Source: Methanoregula sp. UBA247
Lineage (GTDB): Archaea; Halobacteriota; Methanomicrobia; Methanomicrobiales; Methanospirillaceae
Assembly (NCBI GenBank): GCA_002495055.1
Contig: DADR01000039.1
Location: forward strand, 47,693 to 111,692
Reading direction: 5' to 3'
Length of the DNA: 64,000 nt
Made by a program: the position numbers and the translations under genes. Below are positions 1-8,854 of the stretch, piece by piece. The notes beneath the pieces were generated by a model. That model saw only the letters and a list, made by a program, of their open reading frames with translations. It ran no database searches and was not told the origin of the DNA. How positions within the stretch are numbered: the first letter of the stretch is position 1; every line of letters starts with the position of its first letter.

Positions 1-124
1 TTACACCTTCACTGATAACTACTCCGGCACCGATACTCCCGGTAGTTGCAATCGTTTCTCCTTCTATTCTTTTAAAATAGCCTGAAATGTGACCCGGACA
101 GAATGCAACTACGTGAGGCTTCAT
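1..124 (-). CDS. Pantoate kinase, N-terminal part (runs off the left edge)
   Basis: Reading the minus strand from an ATG at 124-122 gives an open frame of 41 codons to the window edge. It begins MKPHVVAFCPGHISGYF and continues with a GSIGAGVVIS segment. The CPGHISG start and the G-S-x-G-A-G stretch are those of archaeal pantoate kinase, a GHMP-family enzyme that phosphorylates pantoate in archaeal coenzyme A synthesis. Only the first 41 residues are present, so the ATP-binding loop and the rest cannot be checked. The CoA-pathway gene coaBC lies 2 kb upstream on the same strand, which supports the call, but three signalling-type genes sit between them. The 115 bases before the start are AT-rich and contain a T-run. 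Confidence 0.75.
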   Translation of the reverse strand, partial: MKPHVVAFCPGHISGYFKRIEGETIATTGSIGAGVVISEGV

Positions 125-239
125 GGATTGATGCACGTTTTTTTTTTATAATGAAGATAGGGTGTTTTCCTTCTTTAAAGAATCCTGATGAGCGAATGTC
201 AGTGCAATAAAAAATGATATGACTAAAGGGATTTTAAAA

Positions 240-1079
240 TCATGAAGTATTTTGAGGCGCTTCTCTTTTTTGAAGGTCACGAAGAATCCTACGGATATGT
301 CCGATGTTGATTGTTCGTGTAGTGAGCAGACAGATGTAATTATCGGAGTATGGTGCGATGATCACATTCCCCTCAGGTATCTGGAGGGTCAGATGTACAA
401 AAGATCCCCAATTGAGCAGATGAGTACTTTTTTTTGCAGTTGCAAGCATATTCCTCGCAATTTTTAACATGGGTTCGCTGTCTGCATCACCCATCATCAT
501 GATATTGCGTTTGTTATCGAAAACTAAAACAGCCACAATACCATTCAGGTTCTTAATCTGCGAAAATATTTTTAAATCCGGCTCATCGCAGACTACAGGT
601 TGTGGTACAATCGCTCTATCCCCGTCAGTATTAACCTCTTGAGAAAAAATGACCTTATCAGGTATTGCTTTCTCAGGGATGAGTTCGGGAACTGGCGCAT
701 ATTGATGGGGAGATTGCGGAGTTTGTTCAATAATTACCGTACTGGAAATATCCGGTCCTTTTGTAATCTCCGGTTCGTCCTCTTCAACATTGCATAGTTT
801 CAGCGCTATGGCAAATTCTTCTGGAGTATATTTACACAGATTAAATTCCAAAATGGGGTGCGATTTAAAATAATCAAGCGCGGAATGCCCCTTCAGCTCA
901 ATTGTACCATGTTTGAAATAATGTACTACCGGTTTTCCTTTTTTTATCAGAATGAAACCTTCTCCATCCTGAATCACTACCCGGACCAAACCGATGAAGC
1001 GTACCGTATGGGAACTTATCCACGTCGGTGGTGCCTGCATCCATCCGAGACTTTTTCCTTCAGGTAACTGTTCCATCAT
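240..1079 (-). CDS. Two-domain protein: DUF2226/DUF4388-like N-terminus, Roadblock-like C-terminus
   Basis: A 279-aa soluble protein of unknown role. Residues about 1-98 have the pattern of DUF2226/DUF4388-like domains (LPEGKSLGW start, a central ILIKKGKPVVHYF strand pair, then a G-x-x-A-L-D-Y helix). A Pro/Glu-rich linker follows (about 99-168). Residues about 170-275 look like a Roadblock/LC7 domain, with a VAVLVFDNKRNIMMMG strand pair and a helix with LKIARNMLATAKK. Roadblock proteins in prokaryotes often serve as regulators of small GTPases or as scaffolds. The start overlaps the stop of the upstream Roadblock gene by 4 nt (ATGA), so the two are probably translated together. No GTPase gene is present next to it. 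Domain names are from pattern memory. Confidence 0.6.
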   Translation of the reverse strand: MMEQLPEGKSLGWMQAPPTWISSHTVRFIGLVRVVIQDGEGFILIKKGKPVVHYFKHGTIELKGHSALDYFKSHPILEFNLCKYTPEEFAIALKLCNVEEDEPEITKGPDISSTVIIEQTPQSPHQYAPVPELIPEKAIPDKVIFSQEVNTDGDRAIVPQPVVCDEPDLKIFSQIKNLNGIVAVLVFDNKRNIMMMGDADSEPMLKIARNMLATAKKSTHLLNWGSFVHLTLQIPEGNVIIAPYSDNYICLLTTRTINIGHIRRILRDLQKREAPQNTS

Positions 1080-1444
1080 AGGAGTGATACAATTTCTTCT
1101 TTATTCTTTTTTATTTCAAAGGTAATCCGTCCGATATTTGCAGTATTCTGTGCAATAATAAGTAAAAAAAACTCTTCCCTGAGTGGCGAAATGTGGATGA
1201 AATAATCTGAAAATTCCATAAACACCATGAAAATAGGGGAATTGCCGAAATTATCTGCGGTGGCTTTTGAATCTGCCATAAGGGTTGACAACGCTGTAAT
1301 AAAGTTATCATCATATTCTAAACCCGATTTAATACTCTCAATAATTTCACCATTGTCCTTGATGATTATCACTCCTCGGACATCGTGAAGGATGAGAATC
1401 TTATTCAGGATTTTCTTGAGCACGGGTATCCCCTTTCCGATCAT
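1076..1444 (-). CDS. Roadblock/LC7 domain protein
   Basis: A 122-aa single-domain protein. The order helix (VLKKILNKIL), strand pair (GVIIIKDNGEIIES), long helix (NFITALSTLMADSKATADNFG) and three further strands (FMVFMEFSDYFIHISPL, FFLLIIAQN) ending in a helix matches the Roadblock/LC7 fold. The family in archaea and bacteria often pairs with MglA/Rab-like GTPases or chemosensory systems. It overlaps the next gene (240-1079), which carries a second Roadblock-like domain, by 4 nt, and follows a HAMP membrane protein by 144 nt. The three may form one signalling unit; this is inference. Confidence 0.65.
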   Translation of the reverse strand: MIGKGIPVLKKILNKILILHDVRGVIIIKDNGEIIESIKSGLEYDDNFITALSTLMADSKATADNFGNSPIFMVFMEFSDYFIHISPLREEFFLLIIAQNTANIGRITFEIKKNKEEIVSLL

Positions 1445-1588
1445 CGAATACTATCTCAGAATAATCAGGTTATAAACCAACCCGGAGTTCCTTTGAATAT
1501 CCTGGTATCCTGAAGTCTTTTTACGTTTCATGGTTGACTATTTCTGGTATTACAATAGTTGTATTGCCACCTTTTTTGTCATTCGTTT

Positions 1589-2014
1589 TCATTCGTTTTC
1601 TTCTTTTGCCAAAGTATCGAGGATTTTATAGGTATTGATCATTCGGTTGAATGCCTTCTGGAGCTCGCCAATCTCATCGTTGCTGAGCAATTCAATCTCT
1701 GGATCCATCAACTCTCCGGTACTCATACTGGTTGCAATTTCAGATAATCTTACGATCGGGTTTGTAATACTGCTGGCGAGGAAAAAACTCCACATAACAA
1801 CGACTGAAAGGGTAACGAGCGTCAGAACAAAGATACTGTTTGGCAGTCCTATATTTGTAACGATACTGGTAGTGCCCCCCATTGAAACGATCCCGAGAAG
1901 GATCATCGGAATCATAGAAACAAAGAGCATACTCACCATGAGCTTATAGAAAATGGGGATCTGGAGAGAAAAGCCACTGTGTACAGGTTTCGGCTCTTTT
2001 TTTGTGGTAGACAT
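1589..2014 (-). CDS. Membrane protein with two transmembrane helices and a HAMP domain
   Basis: A 141-aa protein with a charged N-terminus, a first membrane helix at about residues 22-45 (FYKLMVSMLFVSMIPMILLG), a short outer loop, a second helix at about 62-82 (FVLTLVTLSVVVMWSFFLAS), then a HAMP domain at about 82-135. The HAMP signature is clear: SSITNPIVRLSEIATSMSTG, then the E-L-L-S-N-D-E-I-G-E-L-Q-K-A-F-N-R-M second helix. HAMP domains pass conformational signals from a membrane sensor to an output domain, but here no methyl-accepting, kinase or cyclase domain follows. It may pass a signal to the Roadblock proteins encoded just downstream (inference). Confidence 0.8.
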   Translation of the reverse strand: MSTTKKEPKPVHSGFSLQIPIFYKLMVSMLFVSMIPMILLGIVSMGGTTSIVTNIGLPNSIFVLTLVTLSVVVMWSFFLASSITNPIVRLSEIATSMSTGELMDPEIELLSNDEIGELQKAFNRMINTYKILDTLAKEENE

Positions 2015-2159
2015 ACACGACTATTGAGTTATTTACCTTAAATAAATTTCGAGTACATATATTCATTGGTTATCCGAAGTGTTGAAATTTTTCTTTAAAA
2101 TGAAAAATTTTTAATAAAACACTCTTTTTTGCGCGCAAGGTTCAATTCTATATGAGAAA

Positions 2160-3311
2160 TCAACCGAAATTCACCAACACAGCATTCCAGATTGCAATGG
2201 CAATTTCATCTTTTGATCCGCTCACGGTTAATTCCCCGTTCCGGGTCAGGATCTCATATTCCCCACTGGAGCTTCCCATGCTTTCCGGTGCGTTCATCAG
2301 CACCATCGCAACACCTTGACCAATCATCGCTTTTGCCATCTTCTTTTGAGTTCTGCCGAGCTTGAATGCGATGATCAGACAATGATATTTCTGAATCACT
2401 TCGGAGAGTATTTTCGGGAGAGGTTCAAGTAAAAGATTAACTGGTTTGCCACTCGGGATTTTCCCTTTTACTTTTATCGATGCGAAATCAGAAATTGCAG
2501 CCGCACTGATATAAATGTCCGCGCCGCTTTCAGAGAAACAGCGATGTACTGCACATCGCATTTCCTCTGCGGTTTCCACAAAAATATTGTTCACGCAGGG
2601 AAACGTATCCCGGTGGATTACGGTAACCTCAGCACCAAGCCGGAACGCCTGGAGCGCGAGTGCCCTCCCCATCTGTCCGCTGGAGCGTGTTGTGAGTACG
2701 CGGATTTCATCAACCGGTTCGCGGCATGGCCCGCTGGTAATAATTACTTTTTTGCCTGAAAGGGCCGCTCCCAGAACGGCACGCTCGCAGCGGAGGACAA
2801 TTTCTTCGCAGTCTGCAATCTTTGCTTTTCCCTCTTCAATACGGGGATCAACGATCTCCACACCCCATTGTTTCAGTTTTACGATATTTTCGATAACCCC
2901 AGGGTGGCGATACATACTGTGATGCATCGCAGGTACTACGATAACGGGTTTTTGGCTGCCAAGTGCTGTTGTGGCAAAGGTGGTAACTGGAGTATCATCG
3001 ATCCCACAGGCAATTTTACTGATCGTGTTTGCTGTACAGGGAGCAATCAGTAAAAGATCGGCACTTCCCCCCTCCCCGCAATACGTTATATGCTCGACCC
3101 AGCCAGATAACCTCGTGATGGTCTCTCTCCCACTGGCATATGTCAGTGCATCCGAATGGATAATGCCTGACGCTGCATGACTCATTACCGGCTGTACCAC
3201 TGCTCCACACCTGCGAAGCGAATGTATCAGTTTCACCACTTCGACGGCAGCTATACTCCCGGTCACAGCGACGATTATCTGTTTTCCGGCAAGCGTTTGG
3301 ACGAGGGTCAT
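2160..3311 (-). CDS. coaBC: Bifunctional phosphopantothenoylcysteine decarboxylase/phosphopantothenate-cysteine ligase
   Basis: A 383-aa enzyme that joins cysteine to phosphopantothenate (CoaB half, C-terminal) and decarboxylates the product (CoaC half, N-terminal, FMN-dependent) in coenzyme A synthesis. Seen: the N-terminal flavoprotein segment IIVAVTGSIAAVEVVKL, the active-site stretch VVPAMHHSMYRHPG at about residue 125, and the CoaB nucleotide-binding stretch SGPCREPVDEIRVLTTRSSG at about 193-212, followed by GxxGRALA. Length is close to the usual 380-410. It is the last gene of the long rfcS-mcm operon and overlaps taw2 by 4 nt (3308-3311), so translation is probably coupled. Confidence 0.93.
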   Translation of the reverse strand: MTLVQTLAGKQIIVAVTGSIAAVEVVKLIHSLRRCGAVVQPVMSHAASGIIHSDALTYASGRETITRLSGWVEHITYCGEGGSADLLLIAPCTANTISKIACGIDDTPVTTFATTALGSQKPVIVVPAMHHSMYRHPGVIENIVKLKQWGVEIVDPRIEEGKAKIADCEEIVLRCERAVLGAALSGKKVIITSGPCREPVDEIRVLTTRSSGQMGRALALQAFRLGAEVTVIHRDTFPCVNNIFVETAEEMRCAVHRCFSESGADIYISAAAISDFASIKVKGKIPSGKPVNLLLEPLPKILSEVIQKYHCLIIAFKLGRTQKKMAKAMIGQGVAMVLMNAPESMGSSSGEYEILTRNGELTVSGSKDEIAIAIWNAVLVNFG

Positions 3312-4186
3312 AAAATGGTCACATCCTGCACCATGTGCCAGGTATGTGGGCGGTATTTCTTGACTTTATGTACGTGTATTAATGCAGAAAAACCTGCGCC
3401 CTCTACCTGCTCATTTATCTGTTCTTCGACGGTTCCTATACTATGAAGATGAATGATGCTCCCGTCGCGCACATGCAAAAGAGCTGAAGGCAGCATTGAT
3501 ATTGCATTAAAATGTCCCATCACGATCCGGTCATAGATTCCGGTTAACAGATCCCGGCAATCTCCCAATGAACTATAGATACGACTGGAAAGACCATTAC
3601 CGTGTATATTCCGGTTCAGGTAATCGAATGCGACCGGATTAATCTCCATTGCATGAACCCTTGCGCCGCTGCCAGCCATTGGTATGGTAAAATACCCGAT
3701 ACCGGCAAACATATCAGCAACTCTTTCAGCTGTTTCACTTTCGTGTATGAGCCGGGCAATCCGCATTTTTTCGTTTCGGTTTCCCTGCGCAAACATCACT
3801 TTACCGGGATCAAGAATATATGTGTACCCGTTCTCACGGTGTTGAACTTCTCCGGCATCTCCCCAGAGGACCTGTGTTCCTGGGGTTCGTGTAACATCAT
3901 GAAGGGATTCAATCCAGAGCACCCCCCTGGGGCGACGGAAACCCACAATCTCATCAACGTCATTCCGGCTGGGTTTTTCACCATGGATAACTGCAACATC
4001 CCCAATCATAAAAAAACCTTTTCCCTGGTACAGCAATCGTGGGGAAATTTCACAATCACAGACATCTTCGTTTCTGACAGGCACCCATGCAGTATCCCCC
4101 TCAATAAACAGTCTCCGTGTACGGTCAATCCAGTCCTCGTTGACGATCTCTCTGATTCTACCTTTTGGTACTGCTCTTACCCGCAT
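3308..4186 (-). CDS. taw2: tRNA-Phe wybutosine-pathway aminocarboxypropyltransferase Taw2 (Trm5/Tyw2 family)
   Basis: A 292-aa class I SAM-binding protein of the Trm5/Tyw2 family. Motif I reads VADMFAGIGYFTIPMA (about residues 158-173), motif II HAMEINPVAFDYLNRN, and the motif IV region reads DRIVMGHFNAISML instead of the N-L-P of Trm5 methyltransferases. The RVIMG-type motif is what I know from Taw2, which transfers an aminocarboxypropyl group from SAM to 4-demethylwyosine at position 37 of tRNA-Phe. Trm5 itself is the alternative but is less likely for lack of N-x-P. It lies 3 nt after nmd3 and overlaps coaBC by 4 nt. Confidence 0.85.
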   Translation of the reverse strand: MRVRAVPKGRIREIVNEDWIDRTRRLFIEGDTAWVPVRNEDVCDCEISPRLLYQGKGFFMIGDVAVIHGEKPSRNDVDEIVGFRRPRGVLWIESLHDVTRTPGTQVLWGDAGEVQHRENGYTYILDPGKVMFAQGNRNEKMRIARLIHESETAERVADMFAGIGYFTIPMAGSGARVHAMEINPVAFDYLNRNIHGNGLSSRIYSSLGDCRDLLTGIYDRIVMGHFNAISMLPSALLHVRDGSIIHLHSIGTVEEQINEQVEGAGFSALIHVHKVKKYRPHTWHMVQDVTIL

Positions 4187-4189
4187 TGT

Positions 4190-5230
4190 TTACCCGACCA
4201 CGATGAGTTGATCGCCATCACGAAGGATAAGCACGTTCTGCCCGGCTTTAACATCAAGCCACTTCAGTTTCCCGAATTCTTTTGTCTGGCAGGTTGCAGG
4301 ATCAAGAACGCCCAGGATACGGGCATCAGCATATGCCACCAGTGCTGGCTCAGCATTCCGTAAATTCCCTATAAGGCGTTCAACATCCTCCTCACGTACC
4401 GTTCTTGGTGCACCTTCGGTAAGATCAAGAACCTTAAGATGATTTGACTCAACTCGAACCACTTCAAGATACCGCCCCCGGCTCAGCACAACATCCTGCT
4501 TCTGGAACCGTGGAAGGCGTACGGAATAGGTGATACGGTAGAGTTGTCTCCCGTTTTTTTCACCAACCAGTTTTGGATGTGTGGTGAATCTGCCCCCGAG
4601 CTGTGCAATTATTCCCTGAGAGATAAGTGTCCCGATATGCTGGGATCCAACGGTTATGTCCAGACCTTCCTTCGTCTCGTTCATGTCCGAGATGAATGAA
4701 AGCCGTTCCCCCCCGGCCTGCAGGGAGTCTTCCACAGCCTGTGCAATTCCTGCAGCCATCTGCACTTCGAACGTACTCGGGGACCTCCCATCAGCGCGGA
4801 CCTGCACATTCCCCTCATAATAACTCCCGCTTATCCGGTTACAGCGATCGCACTGTTCTTTATGCCAGATAAGTTCAACGCTACATGTGCCTTCAACAGG
4901 TGTATTATAGAGTAATCCTCTCATCACAATTGTTGCTGTTGAGCGGTTCAGCGTATTGTCCTGAATAGTTACATCCATTGATGGTTTCTTGACATCCGGA
5001 TGGAAGTGGACTGCAGTCTTTGCGAGTTCAGGTGCCAGAACGGCACGTTCGTGTTCAGTATCTGTCCATGTGTTTACCTGTTTTAACGCACCACAACTCG
5101 GACAATGGGTACTCTTCACGCGTCGATCACATTCAAACCATGGTGTATTTCCAATCCTGCACTGGTTGCATAATCCCTCATGTTCCATGGGCTTTCCGCA
5201 TTTAGGGCAGAAAAAATCCTGAATACTCAT
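4190..5230 (-). CDS. NMD3-family ribosome-associated protein
   Basis: A 346-aa archaeal homologue of eukaryotic NMD3, the 60S-subunit export adaptor; in archaea a role in large-subunit maturation is presumed. The N-terminus carries zinc-binding pairs: FCPKCGKP (C8, C11), GLCNQCR, THCPSCGALK, and later EQCDRCNRISGSYYEG, the most typical NMD3 segment. The C-terminal half (from about residue 240) is rich in beta strands with an OB/SH3-like character (LPRFQKQDVVLSRGRYLEVVRV). It overlaps DUF424 upstream by 4 nt and is followed by taw2 after 3 nt. Confidence 0.85.
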   Translation of the reverse strand: MSIQDFFCPKCGKPMEHEGLCNQCRIGNTPWFECDRRVKSTHCPSCGALKQVNTWTDTEHERAVLAPELAKTAVHFHPDVKKPSMDVTIQDNTLNRSTATIVMRGLLYNTPVEGTCSVELIWHKEQCDRCNRISGSYYEGNVQVRADGRSPSTFEVQMAAGIAQAVEDSLQAGGERLSFISDMNETKEGLDITVGSQHIGTLISQGIIAQLGGRFTTHPKLVGEKNGRQLYRITYSVRLPRFQKQDVVLSRGRYLEVVRVESNHLKVLDLTEGAPRTVREEDVERLIGNLRNAEPALVAYADARILGVLDPATCQTKEFGKLKWLDVKAGQNVLILRDGDQLIVVG

Positions 5231-5520
5231 AAGGAATAGACCTGTGCATGGGGTATTTTCCCGATCATTATACAGCCTGACGGACTGACGAGTCCCATGT
5301 CAATAGCAATACCTACTGAACGTTTGCCTATCAGGTTGATGTTACCTGCTTTTTTCAATGTGGCTCTCACCATTTCTTCACTGGCAGGGCAGTTGCCGTA
5401 GAACCATTCGGTGACTTTGACGGAAAGGTCGCCGTGACTGATAGTAGTGTTCAACAATTCGCGATCGCACACGGCCACGATATCACCAGTACCTGGTGAA
5501 CAATGAACCTTCAAAAACAT
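5227..5520 (-). CDS. DUF424 family protein
   Basis: A 97-aa archaeal conserved protein of the DUF424 family: an N-terminal VHCSPGTGDIVAVCDRELL segment, a central YGNCPASEEMVRATLKKAG, then INLIGKRSVGIAIDMGLVSP and a short tail. Its function is unknown; the family is found in archaea next to translation genes. Here it overlaps nmd3 by 4 nt (5227-5230) and follows the TatD-like gene by 45 nt, so it belongs to the same operon. Length is normal for the family. Confidence 0.8.
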   Translation of the reverse strand: MFLKVHCSPGTGDIVAVCDRELLNTTISHGDLSVKVTEWFYGNCPASEEMVRATLKKAGNINLIGKRSVGIAIDMGLVSPSGCIMIGKIPHAQVYSL

Positions 5521-5565
5521 TGAATATCAATTGGTGGGGTGGAATAAAAAAGGTGAGTTGGAATT

Positions 5566-6393
5566 TTAAAGTGTGATTATCACACCATATACTTTTTCAA
5601 TGGTTTCGGCATGGATCCTGAAACAGTCCTCCAGGGTAATCAGATTGTCCCGGAGCAGCTGGTTGGTATACCGAGGTACTGATTTTGGACCGATAACCGC
5701 ACCAGGCCGTGAGTTTTCATCCATAAAATCACTCTCCATCGTAAACGCCCGGCGTTCGCGAATAAGCTGTGGTATGGCTTCATGTTTTGCGATCAGCGAG
5801 GGGTGGAGTGGTGTATCTGGAGAACCGTAGTGTTTTACTACACGTTCTACCGGGAATCCTGCCATCCGTGCCATTCCGGCAACATCTGTACACGGTCCGC
5901 TTTCTGCATGGATCTGCAGCGCGCATTCGCATTCAGCAGCACAGCACAGGGCATGTTCGAGAATTTCGTTGGATGCATTCCAGACTTCCGGGCTTACCTC
6001 ATAATGAGGTCGTCCGCTTTTCAGGGCAACTGCTTTTCCTTCTACTACATATGCTGCAGCACAATCAATCCCGGCTTTCATAACATCAATTGCATCCGTC
6101 AGTGGCATGCGTTCAGAAAGCCTGCTGATCTCAGCGGGATGAACTCCGAGCACCGGAAATACTACAACACCAGTTTCTTCAATCATCTCTGCAACGCGGA
6201 GTGTCTCATCAAAAACTGCTACATAATCTGCACCGCAGGAGGGATGGACAGACAATGACCAGGAAGGTTTTGAGACAAGCAGGATGTGCGTACCTCCAGC
6301 CCGAAAAAAGTCTTTTGCTGCCTCTAATCCCCGTCCGTTTACCGGGTCGATATGGATGTGATCATCCGTGACGGGAAATTTCGGTGATTGCAT
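5566..6393 (-). CDS. TatD-related metal-dependent hydrolase
   Basis: A 275-aa TIM-barrel hydrolase of the archaeal TatD-related group. The metal-binding start DDHIHID is at residues 10-16, a later LQIHAESGPC gives a further histidine, VKHYG a third, and MESDF the late acidic residue. The start is placed at the ATG at 6393 because it lies just before the DDHIHID strand; the frame is open further up but that part has no family likeness. With this start it overlaps the end of mptD by 32 nt. TatD proteins are 3'-5' nucleases or phosphatases in other organisms; the substrate here is unknown. Confidence 0.8.
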   Translation of the reverse strand: MQSPKFPVTDDHIHIDPVNGRGLEAAKDFFRAGGTHILLVSKPSWSLSVHPSCGADYVAVFDETLRVAEMIEETGVVVFPVLGVHPAEISRLSERMPLTDAIDVMKAGIDCAAAYVVEGKAVALKSGRPHYEVSPEVWNASNEILEHALCCAAECECALQIHAESGPCTDVAGMARMAGFPVERVVKHYGSPDTPLHPSLIAKHEAIPQLIRERRAFTMESDFMDENSRPGAVIGPKSVPRYTNQLLRDNLITLEDCFRIHAETIEKVYGVIITL

Positions 6394-6718
6394 AACACTC
6401 CACAATGTGCATGAAGGGATATCCGTCCTGTGGAACAAGCCTTGCCCTGCAAAACGTAAACCCAACCCGTGTTACAATTTCCACATCAAACATGAGCCCG
6501 GACAGTTCGCTATACCCGAATGTGTTTTCTTTCATCAGATCTCGGTCAAGTCTGACCGTGATCTCTTCCACGAATGGCTGGAGGATCACGGCTTGTTCAA
6601 TAGCACTCTCAACGCTTGCAGCAGATTTCCGGGAAATGGGGGTACCAACCCACTGGTGGTAGAGTGCACCCAGCTTTATCCCGGCCTCAAAAATTACCCG
6701 TTCCCGGTCAGTTATCAT
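6362..6718 (-). CDS. mptD: Archaeal 7,8-dihydroneopterin aldolase MptD
   Basis: A 118-aa protein of the former DUF372 family, now known as MptD, which cleaves dihydroneopterin in the synthesis of the methanopterin pterin ring. The core AGIKLGALYHQWVGTP (about residues 13-28) and the later LQPFVEEITVRLDRDLM and GFTFCRARLVPQDGYPFM are family hallmarks. The ATG at 6718 follows a strong ribosome binding site (GGAGGGGAGG) by 3-4 nt, so I prefer it to the TTG six codons upstream that would overlap mcm. The gene starts 14 nt after mcm and supports a methanogen origin. Confidence 0.88.
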   Translation of the reverse strand: MITDRERVIFEAGIKLGALYHQWVGTPISRKSAASVESAIEQAVILQPFVEEITVRLDRDLMKENTFGYSELSGLMFDVEIVTRVGFTFCRARLVPQDGYPFMHIVECYAITEISRHG

Positions 6719-6732
6719 TGTCCTCCCCTCCT

Positions 6733-8844
6733 TCAAATCAGCTGCAGGATCCCCAGTTTGGGTTCCATTGCCTCTCCTGATCGGACGAGCATATCGATTC
6801 CTGCTTCAACCTTATCCCGTGAAAATCCTTTTGACACCACGAGATCAACAACCTGATCCTTCGAAGCACGCCTCCCTTCACCGCCAATATCTCGAATTGC
6901 ATCCTTAATCACGCGGACTATATCACGCTTCTCCTTGGATATGCCTGTTGCGATCTTATCAATATCAAAGCTTCCGGTCCTTGCATCGTAGGCAATCTGG
7001 CGCAGACAGGCATCAACAATATGAATTACCCGTTCAGCATCGTGCTGCTCGATAGTATCCGAGAGCCGTATACGTGCACTCGCTTCCGCAAGCCTGACGA
7101 GTGCCTCGAGTTGTCGGGCTGTGACCGGTACCGGTTTATTCTGTTCAGCAATCCCTCTGAGTTTGAGGTAATAACCGACGAGGGCATCTTTTGCCTCAGT
7201 GGATAGTATGGGGAAGCAGGATCGTTTTGAATACGCGACATATTTGCGGAAAAGCGGCGGATCGATATCCGGCATCACCGGTTTGAGTTGTTCCTGTATG
7301 TATTCATCAGTAATACCCGGAATAGGTGTCTTCCTGTGCTGAGCGATCAGTTCACCGATTCCATGTGATTTGAGGATATGTTCGGCAATGGCGAGGTCCC
7401 GCTTCTGTTCAGGCTGGTCAGTCATGATGAATATGAGATCAAACCGGGAAAGCAGGGAGGGGGGCATATTGATCTGGTCGGAAATATCTCCATACATATC
7501 AAACCTGCCGTATTTCGGGTTAGCTGCCCCAAGGAGGGCACAGCGTGATTTGAGCGTTGCTGTAATCCCGGCTTTTGCAACACTGATAGATTGTTGTTCC
7601 ATTGCTTCATGCAGGGCGGAACGGTCCTCTTTTTGCATTTTGTCCATTTCATCAACCGCACAGACTCCCATATCAGCAAGGACAAGGGCACCTGCTTCCA
7701 ATGTCCAGCGCCCCTCCCCAAATTCATCTTTAACAGCGGTTGCAGTTAAACCGGCTGAAGTTGAGGATTGACCGCTGGTATAGATTGCCCGAGGTGAGAG
7801 TTTTACAACATAACGAAGCAGCTGGCTTTTTGCAATACCCGGGTCCCCGATAAGCAACACATGAATATCGCCGCGAAGATGGCTGCCATCCGGCATCTCC
7901 TTTGCAATACCTCCGAAAAGCTGGAGAGCTATTGCCTCTTTGACATCCTCACTACCATAAATTGTAGGTGCGATAGAATGGGTGATCTTCCGGTATATCA
8001 GTGGATCACTGCTAAGTGCTTTAATCGTATCCTCATCTTTTTCATCGATCTCCACTTCCTCAAATTCCTTCTCTGCGATCTCGATGGAGTTGCATTCCAG
8101 AAAGATGTCAAAGACCGTGCTTTTTTCCCCTTTGACGATCCTCTGCATCGAACGGAGAATCCCATTAATTATAACCCGGTCACCTGGTGCCACCTTGCCG
8201 GAAAGGTCGTCAGTCACATCTACATCAAGAGTCTGCGGTTGCTCGCCACCCCGTAAACCCTCGGGAGATTCCTGAATCCGGAGCTTTTGTGAATCGACAA
8301 ACTTCGAGCGTTTAGGCAACAGTTCCAGTTTTTTGAATGAACAGCCTTCTGTTGCGCATCCATCCGGCTCGATAAATTTTCCGTATTTCTGTTTTTTAAT
8401 CGTGAAATGACCTGCGGGGCATTTGAAGGCTGCTTCAATAACTCGTGGCCTGACTTCCGTGGTCTTGCGCAGGATACCTTCAACTGAGAGGAATCTGTTG
8501 ATGTCATCAGACCTGATATTACGGATACCAACTTTTATTGGGAGATTAGTGAACCTGATGTTTATACCCTTAGGCTCTTTTCCGTCCTTTACCCTGATCA
8601 GCTGGCTGTTTTTTATTGCGTCCCAGACGTCTTCGAGGACTTTACCAGGATTTTCTAAAAGTTCGTCTGCAAGGGCGATGCCTGCTTTACCAAACCGTTC
8701 AACATCCCGGTAGTCAATATAAAGGGAACGTTTATGGGGATATTCGCGGGAGATCTCACCTATCTCTTTTTTATATTTACTTTTTAGTAACCTGCTCCAG
8801 TTTTCAGTCTTATCAGTATCGTACAGGTCCGGTGTTTTCTCCAT
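6733..8844 (-). CDS. mcm: Replicative DNA helicase MCM
   Basis: A 703-aa minichromosome maintenance helicase, the archaeal replicative helicase that forms a hexamer at forks. Seen in order: an N-terminal domain with a zinc-binding site (CPAGH at about 142 and C-x4-C at about 163-168), the MCM AAA+ core with Walker A GDPGIAKSQLLRYV (about 333), Walker B VCAVDEMDKM (about 396-403), and the arginine finger LLSRFDLIF, then a C-terminal winged helix (KDQVVDLVVSKGFSRDKVEAGID). The ATG at 8844 follows a GGTGAGGT ribosome binding site and is 10 nt after the rfcS stop; an upstream open stretch inside rfcS has no MCM likeness. Confidence 0.97.
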   Translation of the reverse strand: MEKTPDLYDTDKTENWSRLLKSKYKKEIGEISREYPHKRSLYIDYRDVERFGKAGIALADELLENPGKVLEDVWDAIKNSQLIRVKDGKEPKGINIRFTNLPIKVGIRNIRSDDINRFLSVEGILRKTTEVRPRVIEAAFKCPAGHFTIKKQKYGKFIEPDGCATEGCSFKKLELLPKRSKFVDSQKLRIQESPEGLRGGEQPQTLDVDVTDDLSGKVAPGDRVIINGILRSMQRIVKGEKSTVFDIFLECNSIEIAEKEFEEVEIDEKDEDTIKALSSDPLIYRKITHSIAPTIYGSEDVKEAIALQLFGGIAKEMPDGSHLRGDIHVLLIGDPGIAKSQLLRYVVKLSPRAIYTSGQSSTSAGLTATAVKDEFGEGRWTLEAGALVLADMGVCAVDEMDKMQKEDRSALHEAMEQQSISVAKAGITATLKSRCALLGAANPKYGRFDMYGDISDQINMPPSLLSRFDLIFIMTDQPEQKRDLAIAEHILKSHGIGELIAQHRKTPIPGITDEYIQEQLKPVMPDIDPPLFRKYVAYSKRSCFPILSTEAKDALVGYYLKLRGIAEQNKPVPVTARQLEALVRLAEASARIRLSDTIEQHDAERVIHIVDACLRQIAYDARTGSFDIDKIATGISKEKRDIVRVIKDAIRDIGGEGRRASKDQVVDLVVSKGFSRDKVEAGIDMLVRSGEAMEPKLGILQLI

Positions 8845-8854
8845 ATTTTTTACC

